DNA of 40,852 nucleotides. Source: an uncultured Treponema sp. (GTDB lineage Bacteria > Spirochaetota > Spirochaetia > Treponematales > Treponemataceae). The translations under genes and the position numbers were made by a program. Within the stretch, counting starts at the first letter, position 1, and each line of letters begins with the position of its first letter. Below the pieces are notes generated by a model that ran no database searches, was not told the origin of the DNA, and saw only the letters and a program-made list of their open reading frames with translations. Positions 6,871-16,086 of this stretch are shown one piece after another. The stretch covers positions 1 to 40,852 of the forward strand of contig CAMWTK010000016.1 of NCBI GenBank assembly GCA_947177175.1, written 5' to 3'.

Positions 6871-8616
6871 TCACGCTCCAAAACGCTGCAACATTGAACG
6901 CGCGTGCTCCAACGACTCCGCGCTGTCAGAATCGCCGCTCAACATACGGGCAATTTCCTGCACGCGCGCGTCGGCGGCAATCGGGAAGACACGGGTTTGC
7001 GTCGCGCCTGCGTTCATGCCTTTTTCAATTTTCACTTGATTATCGGCACAGACCGCAATGCTCGCAAGATGCGTAATGCACAAAACCTGCCGATTTTTCG
7101 CCAGTTTTTTCAAATGCGTGCCGACGCTCACGGCAACTTCGCCGCCAATGCCCGTGTCGATTTCGTCAAAAACAAGCGTCTGCACGGGATCGCTCCCGGC
7201 AAGAATCGTCTTGAGCGCGAGCATCACGCGGCTCAGCTCGCCGCCGCTCGCAATCTTCGCAAGCCCGCGCAACGGCTCGCCACTGTTCGCACTGATGAGG
7301 AATTCGATATTGTCAATGCCGTACGGCCCGCATTTCTGCTCCAGCTCCGTCCCGTTTTTTTCCACAATGCTGACCGAAAAGCGCGTGCCTTTCATGCCGA
7401 GCTGCGACAGCACCTGCTCCACGCCCTGCGCCATTGCGGCGGCGGCAGTCTTCCGCTCAGCACTGATTGCCTTTGCCTCGGCGTAGACGCGTTTCTCAAG
7501 CGCGGCGATTTCTGAGCGCAACTGCTCTTTTCCCGCCGCGCCGCCCACAATCGAATCGAACTGCCGCTGCGCATTTTCGGCATAGGCAATCACGTCCTCG
7601 ACGGGTGCGCTCACGGATGCCGCATATTTTTTCTTGAGATTATAGATGAGCGTCAGCCGCTCCTGCACCTGCGCGAGCCGGTCGGGGTCAAAGACCAAGC
7701 CATGCTCATAATGCTTGTATTCGCCCGCAATGTCGTCCAGCTCATAAAACGCGGTCTCCAACCGCTGCTGCAATGCCTCCAGCGACTTGTCCAAAGCGCA
7801 CGCATGCTGCGCCGTGCCGCGAATCCGCTTGAGCAGCCCGACCACCCCCTCACCGCCCGCGTCCAACGCGGCATTCAGCGACGTGATGTCGGCATAGAGT
7901 TTCTCAAAGGACGACAGCTTGGTCTCCTCGTCGTCCAACGCCTTGTCCTCGCCCGCCTTCAGCTTTGCGTCGGTAATTTCTTTGATCGCAAACGTCAGCA
8001 TTTCGATTTTCTGCGCGCGCCCCGCATCGTCCGCATCCAGTTCGTCAAGCCGCTTGCGCTTCGCGACCAAATCGGCATACAACGCCGTAAACGCCGACAC
8101 GCGCTCATGCAATCCCGCAAACGAATCCAAAAAACGCCGGTGCTCGGTCACTTTCATCAGCGACTGATGTTCGTGCTGCCCGTGAATATCCACCAAAAAC
8201 GCGCTGAACGCCGCCAAATCCGCGCGCGTGACCGCCGTATCGCCAATCCATGCGCCTGTCTTGCCGTTGTCGCGCACATAGCGGCGCAGCAGGATTCGGT
8301 TGTCCTCCGCCGCAATGCCGTGGCGGAACAGCCATTCCGCCGCGCTCCGGCATTCGTCATCATCCTGCGCCATTGAGTCCGCTTGCAACGCCGCCTCACG
8401 CCCGTCAAGCAGGAACGTCCCACTCACGGTCGCCTCATGGCATCCCGCGCGAATCTGTTCCGTGCCGCTTTTGCCGCCGAGCAGAAAGGAAAGCGCACCG
8501 ATCAGCAACGACTTTCCCGCACCGGTCTCGCCCGAAAGCACCGTAAAACCGTGCGAAAATTCGATATGCGCGTCGTCAATCAGGGCAAAATCCTTGATAT
8601 GCAAATCTTCAAGCAA
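6871..8616 (-). CDS. recN: DNA repair ATPase RecN
   Basis: An SMC-like ATPase of 581 residues that acts early in double-strand break repair. Walker A is GETGAGKS (29-36) near the N-terminus. A long coiled-coil middle has the RecN zipper region. The C-terminal ABC signature and Walker B region read IASGGELSRVMLALK and TLVFDEIDTGIGG, followed by VLCITHLASIAVCAD. Length is normal for the family. Translation starts at TTG 8616, supported by GGGAGG about 8 bp upstream. The first 8 bp overlap the end of nadK and the stop overlaps the next gene, so the genes are translationally packed. recN next to nadK is a common bacterial arrangement. Confidence 0.97.
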   Translation of the reverse strand: MLEDLHIKDFALIDDAHIEFSHGFTVLSGETGAGKSLLIGALSFLLGGKSGTEQIRAGCHEATVSGTFLLDGREAALQADSMAQDDDECRSAAEWLFRHGIAAEDNRILLRRYVRDNGKTGAWIGDTAVTRADLAAFSAFLVDIHGQHEHQSLMKVTEHRRFLDSFAGLHERVSAFTALYADLVAKRKRLDELDADDAGRAQKIEMLTFAIKEITDAKLKAGEDKALDDEETKLSSFEKLYADITSLNAALDAGGEGVVGLLKRIRGTAQHACALDKSLEALQQRLETAFYELDDIAGEYKHYEHGLVFDPDRLAQVQERLTLIYNLKKKYAASVSAPVEDVIAYAENAQRQFDSIVGGAAGKEQLRSEIAALEKRVYAEAKAISAERKTAAAAMAQGVEQVLSQLGMKGTRFSVSIVEKNGTELEQKCGPYGIDNIEFLISANSGEPLRGLAKIASGGELSRVMLALKTILAGSDPVQTLVFDEIDTGIGGEVAVSVGTHLKKLAKNRQVLCITHLASIAVCADNQVKIEKGMNAGATQTRVFPIAADARVQEIARMLSGDSDSAESLEHARSMLQRFGA

Positions 8617-9463
8617 ACGAAGGACCTCCCGACCAGTTCAGTTTTGAGCGCAACGCCTGATAGAATTTTTCCGACGTGCAGCCGACCAAACGCGCCCGGT
8701 CATTCGTCCGGCGGATTTTGATAATGTCGCCAACGTGCAGATTCACGGGAATCTGTCCGTCCACGGTAATCGTCACCTCGCTCGTGCGCGACGGCAGAAT
8801 GGTAATGCCGATTTCCCCCAGCGGGCTGAGCACAATCGGACGGCTCGAAAGCGAAAACGCGTTCATAAGCGTCAGCACGAGCGCGTCCAGATCGGGGTCG
8901 ATAATCGGTCCGCCCGCGCTCGCCGAATACGCCGTGCTTCCCGTCGCCGTCGCAATGATAATGCCGTCCGCCTTGAATTCGCCGAGCGGAATATTGTCGT
9001 ACGTAATGTCAAAAGAAATCGTCCGCGCGGCATTCTTCGCGCTGATAACGATGTCATTCAGCCCCGTCTGATTGAAGCGGTTCGCATTGCCGCGCACCAA
9101 CGCCGCCTTTATCATCGACCGCTCGGCAACAATTGATTTTCCCGCAAGAAAACGGTCAAGCTCACGCTGCCAGTCGGGCTTCTGCACGCTCGCAATAAAC
9201 CCGAACGTCCCGAAATTGACGGGAAAAATCGGAATGCCCAACGCCGCACAGCCCCGCGCCGCAAACAGCACCGTGCCGTCGCCGCCGAGCGTAACCACAA
9301 AATCGTAATCATGGAACGGATTTTCCTCGCCGAACCCGTTGTACAAAAAAATATCGCCGTGCTTTCCCAAGGATTCCAAATATTCCTTGATCGTCACGCC
9401 CATTTTCCTCGATTCTTCTTTATAGGTGTTCACGATGATAAGCGCTTTGTTCAATTCTTTCAT
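8609..9463 (-). CDS. nadK: NAD kinase
   Basis: A 284-residue ATP/polyphosphate-dependent NAD kinase that makes NADP. The hallmark GGDGTVLFAARG lies at about 60-71. The second glycine-rich motif TATGSTAYSASAGGPIIDP and the NAD-site LNDIVIS (position of the usual NE/ND pair) are present, as is the C-terminal TVDGQIPVNLHVGD. Length is normal. The start has a near-perfect GGAGGAGAC just before ATG 9463. It overlaps recN by 8 bp, so the two are co-expressed. Nothing unusual is seen. Confidence 0.97.
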   Translation of the reverse strand: MKELNKALIIVNTYKEESRKMGVTIKEYLESLGKHGDIFLYNGFGEENPFHDYDFVVTLGGDGTVLFAARGCAALGIPIFPVNFGTFGFIASVQKPDWQRELDRFLAGKSIVAERSMIKAALVRGNANRFNQTGLNDIVISAKNAARTISFDITYDNIPLGEFKADGIIIATATGSTAYSASAGGPIIDPDLDALVLTLMNAFSLSSRPIVLSPLGEIGITILPSRTSEVTITVDGQIPVNLHVGDIIKIRRTNDRARLVGCTSEKFYQALRSKLNWSGGPSFA

Positions 9464-9508
9464 TGTCTCCTCCTATAAAATGACCACGCCGCACGAAAAC
9501 CGCGCCGA

Positions 9509-10582
9509 CTACGGAAGCGTTCCCAGCACTTTGACGATATTCGCCACCGCTTCGCTCCCCAGCCGCGGATACAGCGGGAACAACGCCGTGCGCAGGAACA
9601 ACGACTTCGCCTTCTTGCACGTGCCGGAAAGCTCCTCGTCCTTGCACGCAATCACGGAATCCTCATACGCCGGGCGGATTTCGATATTCTTGCGAGCCGC
9701 GTACTGCTTCGCGTCCTTAAAACTGCCCGCAAGCACCACGGGAAACGACCAAATCGTCGAGCCGTCGCCATGCTCACGCGCAAAAGTACGATTCTTTCCG
9801 CCCAAAAGCGCGTGCTGAAAACTCGCGTAAATCGTCTTGCGAATGTCCTCGTTGCGCCGGAATTCCTTTATCTGCACGAACGCAAGCGCACTGTTGATGT
9901 CGGGAAGCATATCCGTGCGCGGCGCATTGTCCGCAACATTTTTGAGCGCGCTCCATTCACGGCGGCGCGGCGCGAGCAACAGCGCACCGCCGCCGGCCGT
10001 AATCGTGTCGAATTCCTCCAATCCCATAATGGCATACACCCCAAACGAACCGGCAAGCCGACGCTTCTGCACGTCCTTCCCCTGCGCCTCGGAATCCCCG
10101 TCCTCTTTCGGCACGACCGCCGCGCCCACCGAATGGGAAATATCCTCAATCATCGGAACGCCAAGCGCGGCAATTTGCTCCACATTGGGCAGAATACCCA
10201 TCGTCTCATGCAACAGCAGCAGCCGTCCGCCCGCCTTCATGCCTTCCGCCACGATTTCTGCGGTCACCAGCCCGGTCTCTTCGCTCACGTCCAAAACGAG
10301 CGGCGTATACCCCAGCCGCTCGACCGCGCTGTATTGCCAGCTCGGCGCAAGCGCAGAAAGCATGACCAGGCTTCCGGCGGGCAAATCCAATGCCTTGAGC
10401 GCGTATGCCAACGCGACCATCGCACTGCGGAACGCAACCGCGCCGTCACAGCCCGTCATTTCCTTTACCGCCTGCACGAGACGCGCGTTCAACTCGCCCG
10501 GACCAGTCCGCTCATCGACCATACAGGTGAGCACGGCATCCATTTCCTTTCTGCGAATCGTAGAACTGAATGTCTGAATCAT
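9509..10582 (-). CDS. DegT/DnrJ-like aminotransferase fold, Schiff-base Lys absent
   Basis: A 357-residue protein with the fold-type I pattern of sugar aminotransferases. It has GCDGAVAFRSAMVALAYALK near the start, PMIEDISHSVGAAV (the cofactor-holding ExxH region) and the C-terminal LPDINSALAFVQIKEFRR. The motif that should read like SFHPTKxITTGEGG instead reads GVYAIMGLEEFDTITAGGGA, with no lysine. Without that lysine normal PLP transamination is not expected; the protein may be a non-catalytic relative or use altered chemistry. It lies between cheW and nadK, 45 bp before nadK. A PLP-independent role is inference. Confidence 0.75.
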   Translation of the reverse strand: MIQTFSSTIRRKEMDAVLTCMVDERTGPGELNARLVQAVKEMTGCDGAVAFRSAMVALAYALKALDLPAGSLVMLSALAPSWQYSAVERLGYTPLVLDVSEETGLVTAEIVAEGMKAGGRLLLLHETMGILPNVEQIAALGVPMIEDISHSVGAAVVPKEDGDSEAQGKDVQKRRLAGSFGVYAIMGLEEFDTITAGGGALLLAPRRREWSALKNVADNAPRTDMLPDINSALAFVQIKEFRRNEDIRKTIYASFQHALLGGKNRTFAREHGDGSTIWSFPVVLAGSFKDAKQYAARKNIEIRPAYEDSVIACKDEELSGTCKKAKSLFLRTALFPLYPRLGSEAVANIVKVLGTLP

Positions 10583-10609
10583 GTGATACCCTAAAAATAC
10601 GGAATCGGC

Positions 10610-11104
10610 TTATTCTTCTTCAGGGTCTGTGCCGCCGTTCATAATCTTCTGCAATTCCCTTGCGCTGAAGATTTTCCGAATATCAAGCATAATCAGGTAA
10701 CTGGAATCCCGGCGGACGACACCGTTGATGTATTCCGTACCGATACCGCTGATCATCTGCGGCGGCGGCTTAATCTCATCCTTATTTATCGTCACGACAC
10801 GGGCAACGCGGTCAATAATAATCCCCGCTTTCATACCGTCAATGTTCAGAATGATAAAACCGCCCTCAAATTCCATGCCGTCCTCATCAACGGCCATTTT
10901 TTTGATGCCAAAGCGCCGGTGCAGGTTGATGACGGGAATAATCTCACTACGAAGATTGAAAATACCCTCAACATAATAAGGCGCATTCGGAATAGGACGC
11001 ACCGCCATCACCTTGACGATTTCCTTTACGTCCATGATGTCCACGCCATATATTTCCTCGCCAAGCTGAAAGGTTACCTGTTGAGTCTGCGTATTTTCTG
11101 CCAT
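10610..11104 (-). CDS. cheW: Chemotaxis coupling protein CheW
   Basis: A 164-residue single-domain CheW that links chemoreceptors to the kinase CheA. The core reads VTFQLGEEIYGVDIMDVKEIV, then PNAPYYVEGIFNLRSEIIPVINLHRRFG, with the receptor/CheA-facing RSEIIPVI segment intact. The frame is open further upstream, but ATG 11104 has GGAGGA directly before it and lies 16 bp after the predicted transcription start. It is the first gene of the run that continues into the DegT-like gene, nadK and recN. No cheA or receptor gene is in view, so this is a dispersed cheW copy, as is known in treponemes. Confidence 0.96.
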   Translation of the reverse strand: MAENTQTQQVTFQLGEEIYGVDIMDVKEIVKVMAVRPIPNAPYYVEGIFNLRSEIIPVINLHRRFGIKKMAVDEDGMEFEGGFIILNIDGMKAGIIIDRVARVVTINKDEIKPPPQMISGIGTEYINGVVRRDSSYLIMLDIRKIFSARELQKIMNGGTDPEEE

Positions 11105-11126
11105 AATTCCTCCAATGCGATTTATT

Positions 11127-11155
11127 AGAATACACCGAAAAACGGTAAAATACAA
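11127..11155 (-). promoter_or_regulatory. Predicted sigma-70 promoter of cheW
   Basis: Read on the minus strand: -35 box TTGTAT (11155-11150), 17-bp spacer, -10 box TATTCT (11132-11127). The predicted transcript start near 11120 leaves a leader of about 16 bases that still contains the GGAGGA ribosome site. Spacing and boxes are good but not perfect. Confidence 0.5.
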
Positions 11156-11193
11156 GACAAAAAGCGATGATTTTTTCGCCGCCCGTCTCTTTT

Positions 11194-12513
11194 TTACGCA
11201 TCCGGGGCAGTTTTATTCGCCTTGATGTATGCCATCACGCCGTTTGCGACGCGCTTGCCCTCGCGCATCGCCATGACGACCGTTTTCGGTCCATGTACGA
11301 TGTCGCCGGCGGCAAACACGCCTTTTTTCCCCGTCATGCCGTAGAACGGCGTACCGTCAGCCGTCTCCGTCTTGATTAGTTTTCCATCATCAAGCGCAAC
11401 GCCTTCAGCACCGGCCGTCGTCACGTCATTCGGCTCAGAACCGATGGCAATGATAATCTTGTTGACGGGCATGACGATTTCGCCCTCCGGGGTCTTTGTC
11501 CTAAAGCCGATGACCTTGCCATCCTTGCCCTCGAACGAAACGGGCACGTGCTCCCACCTAAATTCAACGCCGTCTTTCACCGCCTCGTCGTATTCCGCCT
11601 TTGCCGCTTTCATGAATTCAATAGTACGGCGATAGCAGACATAGGTATGGCGCGCGCCCATGCGGGCAGCTGTCCGGCAGGCATCCATCGCGACATTGCC
11701 CGCGCCGATGACCACAACCTCATCGCCCTCTTTAATCTGAATCTTGTCGCGCGTGATTTTTCCCGTGTTGAAGTCGCGCATATCGTGCAGCAGCTTCAGC
11801 GCGTCAATCACGCCGTCCAAATCCTCGCCCGGCAAGCCCAGTCCTTTTGCCTGTACCGCGCCCGCGCCAATCAGCACGGCATCGAATCCTTCCGCAAGCA
11901 ACTGGTCAATCGTAATGTCCGTCCCGACTTCCGTATTCGTCTTGAACACAACGCCGTTGTCGGACAGCCGTTTGATATGACGCTGCACGATGTCTTTGGG
12001 CAAACGGAACGCGGGAATGCCGTACATCAGTACGCCGCCCGCCTCTTCGTTTTTCTCGTACACGGTCACATCATACTGCTGCCGCGTCAGCTCGAACGCC
12101 GCGCTCAGCCCGGCCGAACCGGACCCGATAATGGCGACCTTTCCCGCCGTCTTGGGAAGTTTTTTGATTTTGTTCAGCTGGAATTCCGCCTCAAAGTTCG
12201 CGATAAAACGCTCAATCTGCCCAATTAAAATCGGCGGCTTGTTCATGCGGTTCATAATACAATGCCCCTGGCACTGGTTTTCGTGCGGGCATATATGACC
12301 ACAAATAGCGGGGAGATTGCTCCGTTCGGAAATAATCGCATACGCCTCGCCGATATTTCCGCTCGAAAGCGCACGGTTGAACGCGGGAATGTCATTCTCA
12401 ATCGGACAACCCGTGCGGCACAGGGGCTTGGGGCATTTCAGACACCGCTGCGCTTCCGCAATCGCTTCTTCCAAAGTATACGGGGGAATATCTTCTTTTT
12501 CTGTCTCTGCCAT
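11194..12513 (-). CDS. GltD-like NAD(P)H-dependent oxidoreductase
   Basis: A 439-residue flavoprotein of the glutamate synthase small-subunit family. The N-terminal iron-sulfur part holds two cysteine clusters, CLKCPKPLCRTGCP and CGHICPHENQCQGHC, for two [4Fe-4S] centres. The FAD site is VAIIGSGSAGLSAAFEL and the NAD(P) site VVVIGAGNVAMDACRTAARMGA. The large amidotransferase subunit is not nearby, so it may serve with a remote GltA, or act as an NfnB/SudA-type ferredoxin:NADP or sulfide oxidoreductase, which use the same scaffold. It has its own strong promoter and a GGAG ribosome site. The family is certain; the exact partner is not. Confidence 0.88.
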   Translation of the reverse strand: MAETEKEDIPPYTLEEAIAEAQRCLKCPKPLCRTGCPIENDIPAFNRALSSGNIGEAYAIISERSNLPAICGHICPHENQCQGHCIMNRMNKPPILIGQIERFIANFEAEFQLNKIKKLPKTAGKVAIIGSGSAGLSAAFELTRQQYDVTVYEKNEEAGGVLMYGIPAFRLPKDIVQRHIKRLSDNGVVFKTNTEVGTDITIDQLLAEGFDAVLIGAGAVQAKGLGLPGEDLDGVIDALKLLHDMRDFNTGKITRDKIQIKEGDEVVVIGAGNVAMDACRTAARMGARHTYVCYRRTIEFMKAAKAEYDEAVKDGVEFRWEHVPVSFEGKDGKVIGFRTKTPEGEIVMPVNKIIIAIGSEPNDVTTAGAEGVALDDGKLIKTETADGTPFYGMTGKKGVFAAGDIVHGPKTVVMAMREGKRVANGVMAYIKANKTAPDA

Positions 12514-12551
12514 TATAATCTCCAGTTCAAAAAAAAACTCTCTTATGTTCT

Positions 12552-12580
12552 AGTATACTTGAGGTTTGCAGAAATTGCAA
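12552..12580 (-). promoter_or_regulatory. Strong sigma-70 promoter of the gltD-like gene
   Basis: Read on the minus strand: TTGCAA (12580-12575), a 17-bp spacer and TATACT (12557-12552). Predicted transcription starts near 12545, giving a leader of about 32 bases with a T-rich run and the ribosome site GGAG. The promoter begins 9 bp after the end of comFC, so the oxidoreductase is transcribed on its own. Confidence 0.65.
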
Positions 12581-12588
12581 ACTAAATC

Positions 12589-13338
12589 TCAATCAACTGC
12601 AAAAAGCGTGAGCGCGTACACCTTTTTTACCCCGAACCGCTTCAGCTGCGCCGCGCAGGATTCAATGGTTGCGCCCGTCGTCATCACGTCGTCAACGAGC
12701 ACGACTGCCGGCGGCGGCATGGAACAAAGTTTCCGCAACTGGCGCGGCGGCTTGAGCACATACGCGCAATCCGACATGTCGAGCCGCCGCACGCGCCCGA
12801 GTTTTTTCTGCTGCACGCGCGTCGTCCGCTCCAGCAACGGCAAAACCACATAATGATGGCGGCGGCGGAGCAGACGGCACAACTCGTCAATCTGATCCCA
12901 ACCACGCGCACGGATTTTTCCCGGGCGCGGCGGCACGGGAACGAGCGGCACGCCAGAACCGATGACCGGCTCCAGCTGGCGCAACGCGGCAGCACACATC
13001 CGCGCGAAAACCGCCGACATCGTGCGCCGGTTTTCCATTTTCCAGGCGAACAGTACCGATTTTTTCCATAACTGATACGCATGGAGCGGAAAAACGCCGT
13101 CGGTCGATCGCAGAACGGGAGCATTCCTGCATGAGGAACACGTGCCGATTTCGCTCAACAGCACTTTTCCGCAAATCAGGCAGCGCGAAACCGCCGGGTC
13201 AGCGAACGATGTCCAGGACTGCGTAAACAGCCGCAGGCACGTCGGGCACAAAGGATACGCGAACGACGGTTTTCCGCAGCGGACGCAGTTGTCGCCCCCA
13301 AAAAGAGCGGCGCACACAAAACGAATGAAACGAATCAT
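12589..13338 (-). CDS. comFC: ComFC/GntX-family phosphoribosyltransferase
   Basis: A 249-residue protein with an N-terminal zinc ribbon (CVRC ... CPTC, then CLICG ... CSSC) and a phosphoribosyltransferase domain ending in the PRPP-binding loop VVLVDDVMTTGAT. The SLLRRRHH-like middle and RPLKKLGRVRRL-type segment (TTRVQQKKLGRVRRL) are typical of ComF. In naturally competent bacteria ComFC helps take up DNA; elsewhere the role is unclear. It is located directly downstream of mutS on the same strand with a 78-bp gap. Its own ribosome site is weak. The family is certain, the function in a spirochaete uncertain. Confidence 0.88.
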   Translation of the reverse strand: MIRFIRFVCAALFGGDNCVRCGKPSFAYPLCPTCLRLFTQSWTSFADPAVSRCLICGKVLLSEIGTCSSCRNAPVLRSTDGVFPLHAYQLWKKSVLFAWKMENRRTMSAVFARMCAAALRQLEPVIGSGVPLVPVPPRPGKIRARGWDQIDELCRLLRRRHHYVVLPLLERTTRVQQKKLGRVRRLDMSDCAYVLKPPRQLRKLCSMPPPAVVLVDDVMTTGATIESCAAQLKRFGVKKVYALTLFAVD

Positions 13339-13416
13339 GACACTTACTTATTGCGTGCAAAATGCAATTTTTACCACTTTTTGCGGAAAAAAATCGTCGT
13401 TTTTTCAAAAAACTGG

Positions 13417-16086
13417 CTACCGACCGCTCAGCATTCTCTTCCAGCGGGAAACGAGCTGCAACGCATCAAGCGGTGTCATGTTGTCGGGGTCAGCGGAAAG
13501 GATTTCGTCCAAGACCATTTCTTCGTCGGAGAAAAGACCGGGCGCGACGGGAGACGGATGCGACGGCTGCTCGGCAGAAACGGTGGCAGTCGGCATCGCA
13601 TCGTCAAGCACGGGCCGATCGCCCGCAATCGTCTGCAACCGCTCCAAAATCTGCTTGGCGCGCGCAATGACCGACTGCGGAATGCCCGCCAGACGCGCCA
13701 CGTGAATGCCGTAAGAATTCTCGCTCGCGCCCGCCCGCACTTTCCGCAGGAAGACGACCGAATCGCCCTGCTCGCTCACCGCCATGCACGACAATTTGAG
13801 CGCGGGATGCTCCATGCGGGTCAGCTCATGGTAATGCGTGGCGAACAAGGTCTTGCAGCGCACCGTGTTCAGCAGATATTCGCTCACCGCCCAGGCGATA
13901 GAAAGCCCGTCCTCCGTAGACGTGCCGCGCCCCACTTCGTCCATAATGACGAGCGATTTTTCGGTGGCCGAACGCAGGATATGCGCGGTCTCGGTCATTT
14001 CGACCAGGAACGTCGATTCGCCGCGGGCAAGATTGTCGCTCGCCCCCACGCGGCAGAAAATGCGGTCAACCATGCCGATATGCGCCCGGTCGGCAGGCAC
14101 GAACGACCCCGTCTGAGCGAGCAGCGCAATGAGCGCGTTCTGCCGCAAATACGTACTTTTTCCCGCCATGTTCGGTCCGGTAATCAGGTCGAACGAAGTC
14201 TTGCATTCGGCATCACGGTCCGCCGATGACGCGACGGCAATATCGTTCGGCACGAATTCGCCCTGCGGGAGATGCATTTCCACCACGGGATGCCGCCCCG
14301 CCACGACCGAAAAATCCGTGCCGTCATCAACGAGCGGCCGCACCCACCGGTAGAGAACCGCCGCGCGCGCAAAACCCGCCGTTACGTCGGCATAGGCAAT
14401 CTCATGGGAAGCCTGCAAAAGATACGGCACGTCCGCGGCGAGCGTACGGCGGATTTCGACGAACAAATCGCGCTCCAACTGCACGATATTCGCGTCGGCT
14501 TCCTGCAAATCGTGCTCCAGCTCCTGCAAGCGCGCCGTCGTGTAGCGTTCGGCATTCAGCAGCGAACGGCGCAGGATAAAATGCTCGGGCACTTTCGACA
14601 GTTTTCCCTTGGTGATTTCGATATAATAGCCGCTCGTGTTGCTGTTTTTTATGCGCAGGTTGACGATTCCCGTCCGCTCCTTTTCTTCTTCGGTGTAGGA
14701 CGCAAGGATGCGGTTGAAATTCTGCTGCACGTCGCGGAAATGGTCGAGTTCGGCAGACCAGCCCGGCCGGATAATTCTGCCTTCGGTCAACACCGTGGAC
14801 GGATCGTCCAGAATGGCGTTCTTAATGAGCGCGATAATCCGCTCGGCAGGCTCAACGGGAAGCGACGTAAAATTATAGTTCTCAAGCAGGCGGCGCACGG
14901 CAAGCCATGATTCCAGGCTGGCGCACAACGCCTGCACGTCCTTTGCGTGCGCGCGCTCCATGGCAATGCGCCCAGCAAGCCGCTCAATGTCCAGCACCGA
15001 AGCGAACGTCTCGCGCACCGCGTCAAGCAGGCGGCGGTTTTTGACGAACAGCTCCACGTGATCCTGCCGCGCCGCAATGCGCGTTTCGTCCGTCAGCGGA
15101 TACAGCAGCCACTGGCGCAACAGACGCTTTCCCATTGCCGTCTGCGTGTGGGAGACGCATTCAAGCAGCGTGTACTGCGCAGAACCGTCGCGCAGGTTGG
15201 CAAGAATCTCCAAATTGCGGCGCGAAGCATCGTCCAGCACCACATAATCGCTGTCTTTGTATACCTTGATGCCGCTCACGTGGGGCGCAGTGGTGGAAAC
15301 CGTCTTTTGCAGGTAGTCGAGCAAAAATCCTGCGGGCGCGACTTCCGGCGACTGCTCCGTAAGCATGAACGAACGCAAATTGACCGTCTTGAACTGCTCG
15401 GTCAGGCGGCGGTACGACAGCGCGGCGTCAAAATTCCAGTCGGGATAGTACGACACCGCAATCGCCCCGAACTGCGCGAGCGATTCCTGCACGGCGCGGC
15501 AGTCACGCAGGCTGTTCGGCAGCAGCAGCTCCCGCGGATGCGCGCGCCCTAATTCCTTGGAAAAATGCTCGTCCATATCGCTTTGCTGCCAGTGCGTCGC
15601 AAAAAAAACCGCCGTCGTCACGTCAATGTAGGCGAATCCGACCGTCCCCTGCTTCATAAAAAGCGCCGCCAAAAAATTATTCGCGCCGCCGTCAAGGTAT
15701 TCGCTTTCCAACGCCGTTCCCGGCGTGATGATTTCAATGACCTTGCGCTCGGTCAGCCCCTTGCCGTGAGAGACCTCGCCCACCTGCTCGCAGATTGCGA
15801 TTTTTTTGCCAAGCCGCAACAGGCGCGCGATATAGACTTTGGAGGCATGATATGGAATGCCGCACATCGGACGGTCGCCCCGGTGCGTGAGCGTCAAGTT
15901 GAGCAGACGCGAAACCTCCACCGCCTCGTCGTTGAACATCTCATAAAAATCGCCCAGACGAAAGAACAGAATCTCGTCCTTATGCTGATCCTTTATCTGC
16001 TGATACTGAATCATCAGCGGCGAGTCGTCGTTATTCTTGTAGGATTTTACGCTGCCCGCAACGACGGCATCGTGTGCGTGCGCCAT
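13417..16086 (-). CDS. mutS: DNA mismatch repair ATPase MutS
   Basis: An 889-residue MutS that recognises mismatches and recruits MutL. The N-terminal domain carries the mismatch-reading Phe-x-Glu in FFRLGDFYEMF. The C-terminal ATPase has Walker A GPNMAGKSTYLRQ near residue 637, RVGASDNLARGESTFLVEM, Walker B LVIMDEVGRGTST and the TLFATHYHELT switch histidine. The final residues form a helical tail that fits the beta-clamp/tetramer end of the family. The start codon directly follows the skp stop (TGA-ATG), so translation is coupled. mutS behind skp and bamA matches the T. pallidum order. Confidence 0.98.
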   Translation of the reverse strand: MAHAHDAVVAGSVKSYKNNDDSPLMIQYQQIKDQHKDEILFFRLGDFYEMFNDEAVEVSRLLNLTLTHRGDRPMCGIPYHASKVYIARLLRLGKKIAICEQVGEVSHGKGLTERKVIEIITPGTALESEYLDGGANNFLAALFMKQGTVGFAYIDVTTAVFFATHWQQSDMDEHFSKELGRAHPRELLLPNSLRDCRAVQESLAQFGAIAVSYYPDWNFDAALSYRRLTEQFKTVNLRSFMLTEQSPEVAPAGFLLDYLQKTVSTTAPHVSGIKVYKDSDYVVLDDASRRNLEILANLRDGSAQYTLLECVSHTQTAMGKRLLRQWLLYPLTDETRIAARQDHVELFVKNRRLLDAVRETFASVLDIERLAGRIAMERAHAKDVQALCASLESWLAVRRLLENYNFTSLPVEPAERIIALIKNAILDDPSTVLTEGRIIRPGWSAELDHFRDVQQNFNRILASYTEEEKERTGIVNLRIKNSNTSGYYIEITKGKLSKVPEHFILRRSLLNAERYTTARLQELEHDLQEADANIVQLERDLFVEIRRTLAADVPYLLQASHEIAYADVTAGFARAAVLYRWVRPLVDDGTDFSVVAGRHPVVEMHLPQGEFVPNDIAVASSADRDAECKTSFDLITGPNMAGKSTYLRQNALIALLAQTGSFVPADRAHIGMVDRIFCRVGASDNLARGESTFLVEMTETAHILRSATEKSLVIMDEVGRGTSTEDGLSIAWAVSEYLLNTVRCKTLFATHYHELTRMEHPALKLSCMAVSEQGDSVVFLRKVRAGASENSYGIHVARLAGIPQSVIARAKQILERLQTIAGDRPVLDDAMPTATVSAEQPSHPSPVAPGLFSDEEMVLDEILSADPDNMTPLDALQLVSRWKRMLSGR

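Noticed and set aside
13339-13416. Terminator after mutS
   Set aside because: Only an A/T-rich GTTTTTTGAAAAAAC dyad is present, without a GC stem.
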